Shown here: positions 1 through 10,745 of the stretch, piece after piece
Layout: each line of letters begins with the position of its first letter
Position numbering within the stretch: the first letter of the stretch is position 1
Source: Agrypnia vestita
Taxonomy: Eukaryota; Arthropoda; Insecta; Trichoptera; Phryganeidae
Direction: 5' to 3'
Length of the DNA stretch: 64,000 nucleotides
NCBI GenBank assembly: GCA_016648135.1
Contig: JADDOH010023087.1
Coordinates: 1 to 64,000, forward strand
Notes under the pieces: model-generated
Told to the model about the DNA's origin: nothing
Seen by the model: the letters and a program-made list of their open reading frames with translations, nothing else
Database searches by the model: none
Translations under genes and position numbers: made by a program

Positions 1-1868
1 ATCGGCCGGGGTTGACGAATGTGTACACGCACGAGATCCAGATGCTGGACGAGACACCCTTCGTAAAGCGTGCGTACCCGGTGCCGTTCGTATACAGGGA
101 CAAGGTGGACCAGAAAATAAGCGAGTTGGAGTCGCTGGGTATCATAAGCAGAGAGGCCACCCAGTTTTCTAGTCCACTCACGTACACCCTGAAGAAGGAT
201 GGGACAGTAAGGATCCTACTAGACGCGCGTGAGCTTAACACCAGGATGAAGTCGGAGGTGGAGACGTCGCCTCTTACCTCGGAAATATTACAGCGGTTCC
301 ATGGGGTTAGGCACATCACCACCATAGACCTAAATAACGCGTATTTTCAAATACCGCTCAGCCGAGAAAGCCGTAAATACACGGGCTTTGTGTACAACGG
401 CAAGTCGTATGTCTACAGAATATTACCACAGGGGCTGAAGACATCAGTCGGGAGCTTCTCGCGGGCAATGGACAGGATCCTCGGTCCAGGGATGCGGGAG
501 TTCTGTGTGAACTACCTGGACGACCTCGTCATCTATAGTAGCGGGGACCTGGCAGAGCACGTAGAACGAATTGACACGGTCCTGGGGAGGTTAGGGGCCG
601 CGAACATGACCTGTAAATTGGAGAAATGCCAGTTTGTGTTCACGGAGGTGCGCATGCTGGGGCACATAATCACTCCGTACGGCATACAGATGGACCCGGA
701 GAAGATAGCGGCCATCAGAAACGTCCCGGCGCCGAAAAGGGTGAAACAGGTCAGGGCCTTCCTAGGGCTTTGTAATTATTACCGGAGGTTTGCCAAGAGC
801 TATGGAAGTACGACGCGAGTATTGTGCGATCTCCTCCTAAAAAACAGAGCCTGGAGATGGACCCAGGTGGAACAGGATGCTTTTGACAAAGTCAAGGCGC
901 TGTTCCTAGAGTCAGTGATCCTGCACCACCATGACCCCAAGCGGACATACTACCTCCAGACAGACAGCTCGGGGTTTGCCATAGGAGCCGAACTATATCA
1001 GTTGGACCAGGATGGGGACCATCATGTCATCGGCTTCATTAGCAAAGGGCTGAAGGGGCCCGAGTTGAGAGGGACTGTTTCGGAGCAGGAACTGTATGCG
1101 ATCATCTATGCCCTGCACAAGTTCGAGACATATCTGCGGGGAGTGGAACTGGTGATCAGGACTGACCACCAGGCACTGTCTTTCCTTAAGACCTGGAAGA
1201 TGTATAGCGGGAGGGTTACCAGGTGGATCTTGAACCTGAACCAGTTCAACTACACCATCGAGTATGTCAAGGGGAAAGAAAACATAGGGCCCGACATATT
1301 GTCGCGCTACTCGTATGACGCGGAGAATGTGCAGGAGGAGAGGGTGGTGTGCCCAGAGATAGCTGCTTTCGCGGTGGAGGGGGGGCGACAGGTTAAAGCG
1401 CACCTAAAGCAAATCGACCAGCTGCAGAAACAAGACGGACTTTTAGGGGAAGTATTTGGGTATTTGGGATTGAAAACGTACGGGCCGCCTACGAGGGCCG
1501 CTAGTAAATATTTGGGGCATTTCAAATTAAAGGGCGGGATATTGTATTACTGTGCTTGGAGGAATAGGGTGCTACTGGCGGTCCCGCAAAGCATTACCAG
1601 GGAGGTGGGAATGTTTGTGCACCAGGAAATCGGACACGCAGGAATGGCCAAGACCATTTTAGCGATTAAAGACAGGTATTTCTGGCCTCGGATGACTAGG
1701 CAGCTGAAAGGGATGATAAGAGAGTGTCACATATGCCAGCTGGCGAAGCGCGAAATTCGCCCAGCTGTGGGACCGTGTAAGACGTTGATGGCGCAACGGG
1801 TGGGGGAGCTGGCAGACAGGTCAAGGGGGGGTCAGATACATCTTTGTTATTCAGGACGCGTTCAGTAG
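1..1868 (+). CDS. Ty3/gypsy-type Pol, partial: reverse transcriptase, RNase H, integrase zinc finger
   Basis: Retrotransposon polyprotein that copies element RNA into DNA; the N-terminal part (gag, protease) lies outside the window. Numbering residues from nt 12, I see the RT motifs TIDLNNAYFQ (~104, catalytic Asp), LPQGLKTS, and the YLDD box (~168). RNase H follows with LQTDSSGFAIGAEL (~316), SEQELYAI and IRTDHQALSFL, then the integrase zinc-binding HHCC domain (His in HQEIGHAG, Cys pair in CHICQ, ~537-577). The frame stays open from the window edge to a stop at 1866-1868. The last ~15 codons look out of frame, because integrase-like sequence continues in another frame (next entry). The order RT-RNase H-integrase defines the Ty3/gypsy class; the finer lineage is not assigned. 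No intact element is implied. Confidence 0.93.
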   Translation, partial: RPGLTNVYTHEIQMLDETPFVKRAYPVPFVYRDKVDQKISELESLGIISREATQFSSPLTYTLKKDGTVRILLDARELNTRMKSEVETSPLTSEILQRFHGVRHITTIDLNNAYFQIPLSRESRKYTGFVYNGKSYVYRILPQGLKTSVGSFSRAMDRILGPGMREFCVNYLDDLVIYSSGDLAEHVERIDTVLGRLGAANMTCKLEKCQFVFTEVRMLGHIITPYGIQMDPEKIAAIRNVPAPKRVKQVRAFLGLCNYYRRFAKSYGSTTRVLCDLLLKNRAWRWTQVEQDAFDKVKALFLESVILHHHDPKRTYYLQTDSSGFAIGAELYQLDQDGDHHVIGFISKGLKGPELRGTVSEQELYAIIYALHKFETYLRGVELVIRTDHQALSFLKTWKMYSGRVTRWILNLNQFNYTIEYVKGKENIGPDILSRYSYDAENVQEERVVCPEIAAFAVEGGRQVKAHLKQIDQLQKQDGLLGEVFGYLGLKTYGPPTRAASKYLGHFKLKGGILYYCAWRNRVLLAVPQSITREVGMFVHQEIGHAGMAKTILAIKDRYFWPRMTRQLKGMIRECHICQLAKREIRPAVGPCKTLMAQRVGELADRSRGGQIHLCYSGRVQ

Positions 1869-2634
1869 GTTTGTGGGGCTTTATAAATTAAAGGGGGCGA
1901 CCACCGAGGCGGCACTGCGTTGCGTAGAAAACTTTAACAGGAAAATTAGGATAGATTCCTTACTGACGGATAATGGGACGCAGTTCACGTCGAAACGATG
2001 GGATCTGGGACTAACAGGGCTGGGGATAAAGATACTGCATACCTCTGTGCGTAACCCAGGGCCAAACATCACAGAGAGGGTAAATAAGGAACTGGGACGG
2101 ATTTTTAGGACATATTGCCACCGGAAACATACCCAATGGGCATCGTATACGAGCGACATTGAAAGCACCTACAACAACACGGTGCACTGTTCCACCGGGT
2201 TCTCGCCCAACGAGGTCGTGTTTGGCACGCCACCCAAATATAGTCTGGATAGGTATGTGAAGAGGGGCGATGTACCGGTGTTGACAGTGGAGGAGATTAG
2301 GGCGACCGTACGGGAGAATTTAAAGGCTAGCGCGGAGAAACGGCAACATTACTGCAACCTGAACAAAAGGCTGGTGACCTATGAGCTGGGTGCCCTGGTC
2401 AAGCTGAAGAAGGTCACCCAGTCCAGCATGCTGGCAAAGAAGATTAAGAAGTTCGGACTACTGTATGAGGGGCCCTACGTGGTGGCTGCTGTGCCATACA
2501 GCAACACGTACACACTGATGGATCCAGCGACGGGAAAGGTAAAGGGGGATTACAGCGCCATCCACCTAGCAAGGTATTACCCTGAGAGATCGAAAGAGGG
2601 CGCAGAAGGTGAAAGCGCGCGGAAGGATGAGTGA
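1822..2634 (+). pseudogene. Ty3/gypsy integrase core and C-terminal domain, frame-shifted from upstream pol
   Basis: Continuation of the retrotransposon integrase in a different frame. Visible are LLTDNGTQFTS (second catalytic Asp), ITERVNKELG (catalytic Glu) and a C-terminal GPY/F-like module (LYEGPYVV). The two frames overlap at a run of seven G at 1825-1831, so a homopolymer indel is the simplest break. The segment that normally carries the first catalytic Asp (D-x-x-G-P) between the zinc finger and the core is not recognisable in either frame. A small deletion may therefore also be present, and the integrase is probably inactive. No envelope-like frame follows the stop. Degradation of an old copy is more likely than programmed frameshifting. 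Confidence 0.85.
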
Positions 2635-2949
2635 AGGTGCTGGGGGTAACGTGGGGGGCTGGAGTTAGGCTGAGGGGCTGGGCTTTGTGAGTAGCTGTGG
2701 GCTTATCCCTCCGGCTGTTAACAGCCCTATTTTTGAATTCCTTCCGCTGATATGAATCTTGGTTATGTCTTGCTTATGAACGTCCACGCTTGGGGCCTGG
2801 TTGTGTGATCGTTTGAAATCCTGGTGGGACTCTCTTGTTTGCCTTAGTTGTTAGTGCCCACTTTTAAGGTTGTAGTTATATAATTATGGTTGAATTTTTC
2901 CTGTATTTTTCTTGATTACCTTGATGTGAGTGTCCTCATTTAGAGGTTC

Positions 2950-4260
2950 GGTTATGTATCGGGTTGTGGGTTTGTCGGAGATTCCCTGTTTACTTATGAT
3001 TTTACGTGTTTTAGAAGATTTTATGTGACTTATTGTTTTGTCGAAATTCCCCTGTTTGTTTTAGTATGAGCCTTATATTTTGAGTTTTGTCTATATACCC
3101 CTTGTTGAATCCTGGTGGGGACCTCTTATTATCTTATTTTATCATGGACTAATGTAATTTTATAAGGCTCATATAAATTAAATAAATTTTATGCGTGTCT
3201 CGGAAGGTGTTGTCGGGATTTACCTGATTGTATCGGGCATGAACTTTCTTATTTTGAAATTTAATCTTCTGTTTAATTCTGCCATTGACTTACGTAATTT
3301 TGGGGTTTTACATGCTTCCCGATGGTCCTTGCCGAAGTCTCCCTGTTTAGTTAAAGTATAAACCTTCCTATTTTAATTTTGTCTATGTGTCCCTTGCTGA
3401 ATTGTGTCAGGGTGTCCTGCCTAATTTTGAATATTAACTTGTGTAACCTAAGTTTTATGTGTTTCCTGATGACTTTGTCAAATCTCCCCTGTTTCGAATT
3501 AAGTATAAGCCTTCTTGTTTAAGTTTTATGTATACCTTGTCGGGGGTTCCTTGTCTAGTTATGATTATGGGCTTACGTATTTTAGATTATATGTGGTGTT
3601 GATGATTTTGTTAAAGCCTTATTGTTTTCTTATTTTTTGAACTTCGGTTATGTACCCTCTACTGGCTCTTAGGGGGGTGTCTTGCTTAGTTTTATCGCGA
3701 ACTTACGTGTTTTAAATTTTATGTGGTACTTGATGAGTATTGTTGGGGTCTACCTGTTTGGATAAAGTACGGACCGTCTTATTTTAAATTTTGGTTATGT
3801 AAATCTCGGTGAACCTTGTCGGGGATTTCTTGTTTACTCTTGATTATGAGCTTCATGTCTTAAAACTTGTTTATGTGTCACTTGTTTAATGTTGTCGAGA
3901 AGTACTGGTCTGACGTCAATTATGGGAGTCCAGAATTTTTTTTTTTAATTTTTTGCTATGTGTTTGGTTAAATTTCTTCGAGGGTTTTGTGTATTACGAT
4001 TGTGAACTTCCTTGTTTTGGGTTTGTTTATATGCTTTAGCTTAATCTGTTGAAACATTCTTGATTGTTTGAATATGTACTTCCCGTTCCCGAAAGTTACT
4101 TATGTGATAGCCGGAATTTTGTCGGCGCATTCCAATTTAAAATGGTTACTATGAACTTTCTCGAAAAGAAGTTGTCTATGTGTTTAGAGTTTAATTTTGT
4201 TTGAGCCCTCGTGTCTGTTATAATTATAAGGAGGACCCGTTAAAAATTTTGTTTATGTGT
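2950..4260 (+). repeat. Degenerate ~72-bp tandem array
   Basis: A diverged unit recurs with the theme 'TTTTAAATTTTGTTTATGTG' followed by a 'CTTGTCGGGGTTTCCTTGTTTA'-like block and 'TTATGATTATGAACTT'. The anchor TATGTG/TATGTA appears near 3023, 3382, 3453, 3525, 3587, 3647, 3718, 3793, 3869, 3955, 4098, 4172 and 4249. Successive spacings are mostly 60-77 bp. Units are too diverged for recent expansion. It sits just 3' of the gypsy pol, so it may be part of that element. Confidence 0.6.
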
Positions 4261-4960
4261 GCGTCTGGATCGACGTGCCTTGTTTATGCGACTAGACTTA
4301 CCTCTGGATTTTCTTAGATTTGTTTTATTTGGGTTGGGCTGACCGCTCATCTGGGCGAGGGTTTTTGCACTACCTTGCATGTAGTGTGCTAATGTTAAGA
4401 CCTAGTTCAATTAGTCTAGAGTTTAAGGGAACATTATTACACCTTACGTCGAGCGAATGACGGGCAGGTTGGGGGGTGCGCGTGAATAAAGAGAAAGGGG
4501 GAGAAACGTCGTGAGAAGTGGAGGGGCGACTAGGGGGGCATCCCGACCACCCGGCCTCCGCTCGACTAAGCTAGATATAAGCGCGAGGTTGCACACAGCC
4601 TTTGAGCCCTTTGTGAGGGAGGTCCTGTCACACTATGGTAGTGGGCCACCTAAGCACGCGGGCGGGGGCGTGCTCCTTAGGTTAAGATAAATGTATTTCC
4701 ATTTTGCACCGAGCACCACAGTGGAGCACCTTAAGTTCCCATGCGACAATCTCGCAGGTGTAATTAGAGGCACGCGGAAACATGAAAACGAAGGTGTGGT
4801 TGAAGGGCTGTGTACGACGCCGGGCGACGAGCTAAAGGATTTAGGGGGGTGGCTAGGCGATTAGGGGGGGAGGAGAGACTAAGGAACCTAGGGGGGGGAC
4901 GTGAGACACAGATAATATCGGAAAAATGGATAGACTAAAAGCAGTTACCCTAGGCCTATG

Positions 4961-5021
4961 TGTTGTTCCGCGCCAGGTGACTGATTCCTAGACGTAATAA
5001 GACACCTGACACGGAACAATA
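4961..5021. repeat. Imperfect inverted repeat / hairpin beside a polypurine run
   Basis: Two 19-base arms (4961-4979 and 5003-5021) with the core TTCCGCGCCAGGTG / CACCTGACACGGAA pair at 16 of 19 Watson-Crick positions plus one wobble, around a 23-base loop. The next bases are AGGGGGG. It may be a structural element of the retrotransposon end or the terminus of another element. Confidence 0.5.
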
Positions 5022-5072
5022 GGGGGGCTGAACTAGTAGCACACTTTTCAAGAAGTACTTCTTGTAGATTAT

Positions 5073-5230
5073 TACAATTTCGTAGTACTACAATTAGTTC
5101 ACTTCATTAGTACTACAATTTTGTAGTACTGCAATAGTTTACTTCATTGAAACTACAATTTTGTAGTACTATAATTATTTCACTTCATTAGTATTACAAT
5201 TTTGTAGTACTACAATTAGTTTACTTCATA
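5073..5230 (+). repeat. Tandem array, ~41-bp unit, four copies
   Basis: Units begin near 5073, 5114, 5154 and 5195 and share TACAATTTTGTAGTACTACAA followed by TTAGTTTACTTCATTAG. The unit itself is internally palindromic (TTGTAGTACTACAA). Confidence 0.75.
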
Positions 5231-6198
5231 TAGTTTTTACTACAAATCTAGTGTGCACTTTGTAGTCTTCAAACTGACGAACGTGTGTGTGTTCTAGTCT
5301 TCATTTCACCAGTGGGCATGAACAGAGAGCGGGTGGTTGCCTGCACCCGCATATGCGTATCGCATCACTGTACGAGAAGTTTCCCCTCACTCTTCTCCCT
5401 TCTTACCTGCGCCGACTGAGGTCTGGCAGATTTTTTCAAGTTTTTTTTTTGGGAGCAAATTTTTTGCCTACTGGATGGATGGATACTGTCCCGATCTCAC
5501 TGCTTGCGTTATCTACTTCTAACAATCATAACAACATAAACTTCACACTGTGATGAATCACCTGTTTCTATAGATTTTTTTTATTATTATTTTTATTTTG
5601 AACTCTAAGATGATTTAAATGCTACGCGGGAAAAATTGAGCTAAACCCACCTGGCGGAGTATTGGAGCTACAAAAATTTGGGAATGATGAAACGCTGGTA
5701 TTGGGAGGGAGTTAGTAGCGATTGATCGGATATAGGTTACGGGCAGTTACTATTCGATTCTTATAAATCATATTAATCTTGTGGTAAAGCCGTGTTTGGT
5801 ACAAATGGTTGACGATCGATGCGGTCCGAGCGGTCCACATGTGCTTCCCATAAAAAAATGCTGAACACGGTTTTCGTAGATTTGGGTCGCGGTTATTGCA
5901 GTTTGGGCCGTTAAAAAACCGATTAACGTCTACTCTAAGGTGACGATGATATTGACAGTTCCACGAGGTTTCTGAATTATGGACTTTTTTGATGGGTTTT
6001 TGAAACCGTTTAAATGTCATTAATCGTGGTCTCGAGTGGATTCCCGGGCAACAGAGAGGCAGAATATGAGCAAAAGTAAGGAAGGCAGGTCCTAATCGGG
6101 GGATCACGAGAGGAAAACGCCCCATAAATAATTTATAGGAATTGGCCGTGAAGCTCGGATTAGACGTATACGATGTACCAGAGGGGTGACCTTAACTG
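5231..6198. other. No gene seen
   Basis: Short open frames on both strands (for example 5287-5553 and 5712-6125) have no recognisable domain or codon signal and no splice context; I treat them as chance. No repeats stand out. Confidence 0.5.
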
Positions 6199-6513
6199 AG
6201 CGGATAATGATTTATTTTCGTTTCGCGGGAATCGGATAACGTAGGCAGATAGGAAAGTTAACTATAATTCCATTATATTTATCTGTAGACTAACGCTCTG
6301 ACGAGAAGCGAATAATGATTCATTTTCGTTTCGCGGGAGTCGGATAACGTGGGCGGATAGGAAAGTTAACTATAATTCCATTATATTTATCTGTAGACTA
6401 ACGCTCTGTCAAGAAGCGAATAATGATTCATTTTCGTTTCGCGGGAGTCGGATAACGTGGGCGGATAGGAAAGTTAACTATAATTCTATTATATTTATCT
6501 GTAGACTAACGCT
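6199..6513 (+). repeat. Tandem array, 108-bp unit, about three copies
   Basis: Copies start at 6199, 6307 and 6415, exactly 108 bp apart, and are nearly identical. Each has ATAATGATTCATTTTCGTTTC, CGGATAACGTGGGCGGATAG and CTGTAGACTAACGCT. High identity suggests recent duplication. Confidence 0.85.
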
Positions 6514-8450
6514 ATTCAGGCTTTTACAACAGATAGGTAATTGTGCAATGACGGTATATACAGTTAGGAAAGAGATAACGATAACGTGTAAGCATATTAA
6601 TGGCACGACAAGAAAAGAATATACTCAAATATAGATACAATATATTAACTATGTAATCACTACAATCCTGTCCGACATTAGCGTAGTCTCATCAGAACGG
6701 ATAACGAGTATACGATTGGCTATTCTAGCTCAGATTTCGCCGGGTTTGGTAGTAATAACCACAAAACATAATTGAACAAGTGTATCCAGATAATAATATT
6801 GTAAATAAAATAATATGAATTTGCGGCCCATATACACACGAAATAAAAGGATAAAGCGTATGGGGATCTTATAGATGGATGGATAAATGAAACAAATATA
6901 ATTGGGAGTAAATGTAATATAACGCGAAAAAGCAAGTATATAAGTACCAAAAACATAGGAGAACATAGTGTGAAAGAAATTCAAAGACGGGAGGAACAAT
7001 AATGTGAAGTGGAACGGATATAGCAAGAGCATGTAATAATGATATACGTACAAATACAGACAACTAATTGAGACCGATTCAACAGATACTAGCAATCTTT
7101 CAACACACCTCTAAGACCATGGTGAGTAGTATATAGTTATCAGCGGAGGCGTCCAGTACCTTGGCAATAAATAAGCACTGAATTGATCCGACGCCTTGCC
7201 TGCTGAACTGGAGGTTTATTTATTTATTTATTTTATTTATTTTCATTTATTGGTTTTCTTACAGCCATATAATTAATCAATCTTGAAGAAAAAACAATAA
7301 TTGATGTACAGAGTTTTGGGCCAATTACGCGAAAACACATACATACAATCGATAAAAGAATAAGAAAAACATGTCCAATAGTGGGGTTGTGTGAGTGTGT
7401 GTATTTGTGTGTTTATTTATTTATTTTGTTTTGGGAAAAATTAAAAGCAAAACGATCTTAAAAATTTTCCACTGAATTTAAAAATTTACTTTAACTTACA
7501 TTAATAGTTTATTGTATTATAGCGAATAGTACTCTTCCAGTATTATATTGTTCGAGAATATTCACTGTCCTGTGTTACATAAACATAGTTATTTTGTGGA
7601 TCAATCTTACTGCCAATAAAAATAATAATAAATGGTTACAAATTATGTTTAAATTCCGCAACGGAGGGACCTAATACGTCCCTGTGCGCGGGGTGCCGCG
7701 GGCATAAGACAGGATTCATTGGATGATTCACGAGAAAAGATCGCCCAAAATTAATTTAAAATTAGGTATAGTACCTTTGGATGATTGTTATATCTAGGTA
7801 TGCAGTGTGCACGTGGTGAATATATGGAAATTGATCCCATGATATAGCGGCCAAGAAACGTTAAATTTCCGATAAAGACGAGTGAAAATACGAGGGAACG
7901 GGACATGATAATGGTAGATAGTGAAGAAACATCAACTATGATTAGGGGAGTACCCGATAGATTGTGGTTACGGTTGATCAAACGACAATATGGACTGAAC
8001 TTAGAAATTAAATATTAAAAATTAATTATCGCGCTTGCGAAGCGAATTTAAATCGTCCGAAGCCACCGAGTCCGCCCCAAAACAGAGACAGGGACCGCAA
8101 CAGAAAGGTGGAGTCAACTGACAGGTCCAAGAGGGGATGTGGTTTTTTTTTGCCAAACTGAATCTAAGGAACAAAGATTTTGGTATCAAGGAAAGTAGGA
8201 TATTGAAAATCCTGGAAACACACGACTTAGGACCTTTGGCTGCTGGGAGGGGTATTAGAGGTAACGCGGAGGCAGAATTGAGGCAGTCGGTGTGGACATC
8301 TACGGGGGTGCGAAATCCGCGTCGGTTGTTTTTTTTTTGAGTGATAGTTACCGTCGACTTGTGATAGTGATAGTGTCACAGTGTTTGAAAATTATAGTTT
8401 AGCTTCAAGTGAAAGTGGTGCACGGGTAATTATACTCTTCGACATTGTTG
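6514..8450. other. AT-rich, no gene seen; TTTA tract at 7210-7260
   Basis: Overlapping hydrophobic frames on the minus strand at 6720-7095 come from AT-rich sequence and look spurious. A TTTATTTATTTATTTTATTT tract near 7215 could be the tail of a minus-strand LINE, with no coding remnant attached. Confidence 0.4.
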
Positions 8451-8509
8451 ATTGCTCGCGATAAAAGAAAAGGGGGGTACGGGTTTGATTTTATTTTATA
8501 TAGAACTGA

Positions 8510-9000
8510 TATTTGCAGACCTCCGGAAACTAGCTGTGCGTTATAAAGATACCTATTTTATGCTAAACACGCGGGAAATTGTTAATAAGTCTTATAAAAA
8601 TACCTATCTTCTGCTAAATACGCGAGGTCCTGTTAAAAGGGTTTTAACTCAGAGTACGGGTTTGATTTTATTTTATAAAGGTAATTAATTTGGCATATCA
8701 GAACTTCGGAAATCACTACGTTCTATAAAGTTAATTCTTTTTATCGTCTTACTAGGTTCACAGAATAATACTCGCAGAATTTCAGGAACCGCTAGGGTTC
8801 AAATTTAGTTAATTTTCGTTTTACTAAGTATACAGGAATAGTATTGGCGGATCTCCGGAAACTAGCTGTGCGTTATAAAGATACCTATTTTATGCTAAAC
8901 ACGCAGGAAATTGTTAAAAGATAAAAGGGTTGTTACTAACAGATTCGATTTTAAATAAGTCTTATAAAAATACCTATCTTTTGCTAAATACGCGAGGTCT
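8510..9000 (+). repeat. Direct repeat of a ~130-bp block
   Basis: The block containing CTCCGGAAACTAGCTGTGCG, TTATAAAGATACCTATTTTA and TACCTATCTTCTGCTAAATA at about 8519-8630 recurs at about 8853-8993 with small changes and an insertion. Within each block the motif TTATAAA-ATACCTAT-CTAAA-ACGCG itself occurs twice, so this is the front of the degenerate repeat field that continues to 10.7 kb. Confidence 0.7.
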
Positions 9001-9262
9001 CATTTTAATTTTTACATTTGTAAGGCATATAATATTTCGTTATATGAAATGTTTCGATTAGACCGGATTTATTTTAGTTATTGAAAGAATATTTAGTTTA
9101 TTTTAATAATTTTTTTTGTTTATGTTTAATAGTAAGAGTCCGTTAAAATTATAGCGAATAAATTCTGGGATTAAAAATACGTCTAGTGAAAAATATATAG
9201 CTGATCTCGCGGGGTATCAGGTTCAGCCCATAATAATCTAGATTTTCATTTCGTTTAAAATT

Positions 9263-9567
9263 ATATAGAGTAATTCCGTGAGAATCGGGGTTTATTTACA
9301 ATTTCACAGATGTATAAATTCCATTATTCTAGAAAATTATATAAAATAATCTCGTGAGAATCGGGGTTTATTTACAATTTCACAGATGTATAAATTCCAT
9401 TATTCTAGAAAATTATATAAAATAATTTCGTGAGAATCGGGGCTTATTTACAATTTTACAGATGTATAAGATTTCATTATTCTAAAAAATTATATAAAAT
9501 AATCTCGTGAGGGTCGGGGTTTATTTACGGTTTTACAGATGTACAAGTTTCACTATTTTATAAAGTA
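9263..9567 (+). repeat. Tandem array, ~76-bp unit, four clear copies
   Basis: Units begin at 9263, 9339, 9415 and 9492. Each holds ATATAAAATAAT, CGTGAGAATCGGGGTTTATT and ACAGATGTATAAATTCCATT. The second and third are almost identical. Confidence 0.85.
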
Positions 9568-10745
9568 TATAAAATTGCTTTCGTTCGGCCCGGGTTATCT
9601 TATATTATATAGAAAAACATAGATCTCGCGCTATCAAAACATATTAAAATGTTTCGGCCGGGATTGTTTTGCGCGTTGGGGAAAGTATATAAGATAAAAA
9701 TAAGTTTAATTTGGTTCGGGTTATTTTATATTTTATGAAAGATATTTGCCTCGCGGACTTAAACTATGAAAAAAAATGTTTCAATTAGTTCTGGTTATAC
9801 TTTAGGAGTGATGTAAACTTCGCGGTTGTGATCCTATATAAAAATCGCTTTAGTATAATTCGGGTTACTTTGTATTGTACGAAAACGTAAATTTCGCGTA
9901 TAAAAACGCGTATAAAAAAAAAAACTTATATCATGTATTCAAACATATAAAAACTTCTAGTACATTGTTTCGATAGACCGGGGTTGTATTATACTTATAA
10001 AGATGTAGGGCCTCGTTATATTGAAAATATATAAAAACCGCCTGGGGCCGGGTCTTCTTATTTATAAACTATATAAGATTTCGTTACATTTAGTTATATA
10101 AAATGCTTTCGTTCGAGAATTCGCGTTTCATTTTAAGCATATATAAATATAGGGTCCCGTTTTTAAACAATGTTAGTGTTTCGTTTAGAATTCGCGCCTT
10201 CATTTAATAAATATGAAACATATAGATTTCGATTAGAACTATTTTAAAATGTTTCGTTTAGAAATTCGCGTCTTGTATTATTAATGCGAAACTTATAATA
10301 TTCGTTTTGAGCTAAAACGTATGAACATAGAAACACTACGGTTTTGATCGCTATTTTGTTTACTATGCCTAGGACATTCTTGCGGTGTATTAGACTTGAT
10401 GGTAAAATTTAAACTCTTACTCTGTTTAAAATATACGTAGTGTCTCCGCCTAGATTGGCTTCACGATATACTTTATGAAATTTGTAAGTTCCGCTGTCCT
10501 AAAATTATATAAAATTACCTTCGTTTAGATCGGGTTATATCATATTCCTCGCGGAACGCGTAAACCTCGTTGTCCTGAAACTAAATAAGGATGTTTCACC
10601 TAGACCGGGTTCATTTTACATTTTAGGAAGAATATAAATCCCGCGTCTTTCACTACATAAAATGGTTTCGGTAAGATTGGGGTTGTTTATACTTGTAAAA
10701 ATTACAGAATCCCGTTATTGTTAAACTATATTAAAATGATCCGGG
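9568..10745 (+). repeat. Decayed continuation of the ~70-76-bp array
   Basis: The theme TATATAAAAT(GT)CTTTCGTT-GG-CGGGTTATTTTATATT-ATATAAATTTCG recurs about every 70 bp (for example near 9686, 9835, 9950, 10030, 10095 and 10500), with heavy divergence. No open frame of note. Graded decay away from the sharp 9.3-9.6 kb core resembles the edge of a satellite-like array. Confidence 0.5.

Larger units (their letters stand above)
2635..5033 (+). mobile_element. Non-coding 3' part of the gypsy-type element (probable 3' UTR/LTR region)
   Basis: No open frame of interest. The stretch after the pol stop begins GC-mixed, then becomes T-rich with imperfect repeats (separate entry). From ~4450 it turns purine-rich with several G runs (4533-4538, 4844-4849, 4864-4870, 4891-4898, 5022-5027). 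Such runs resemble the polypurine tracts that precede a 3' LTR. I could not find a convincing matching LTR pair, so element boundaries are inference. Confidence 0.4.

Noticed and set aside
5287..5553. 88-codon plus-strand frame
   Set aside because: No homologous motif, overlapping frames equally open, and it lies between repeat arrays.
5712..6125. 137-codon minus-strand frame
   Set aside because: No domain, no splice context and unusual composition; likely chance.
6720..7095. Two overlapping hydrophobic minus-strand frames
   Set aside because: Same reason: AT-rich sequence gives Ile/Leu/Phe/Tyr-rich translations in several frames.
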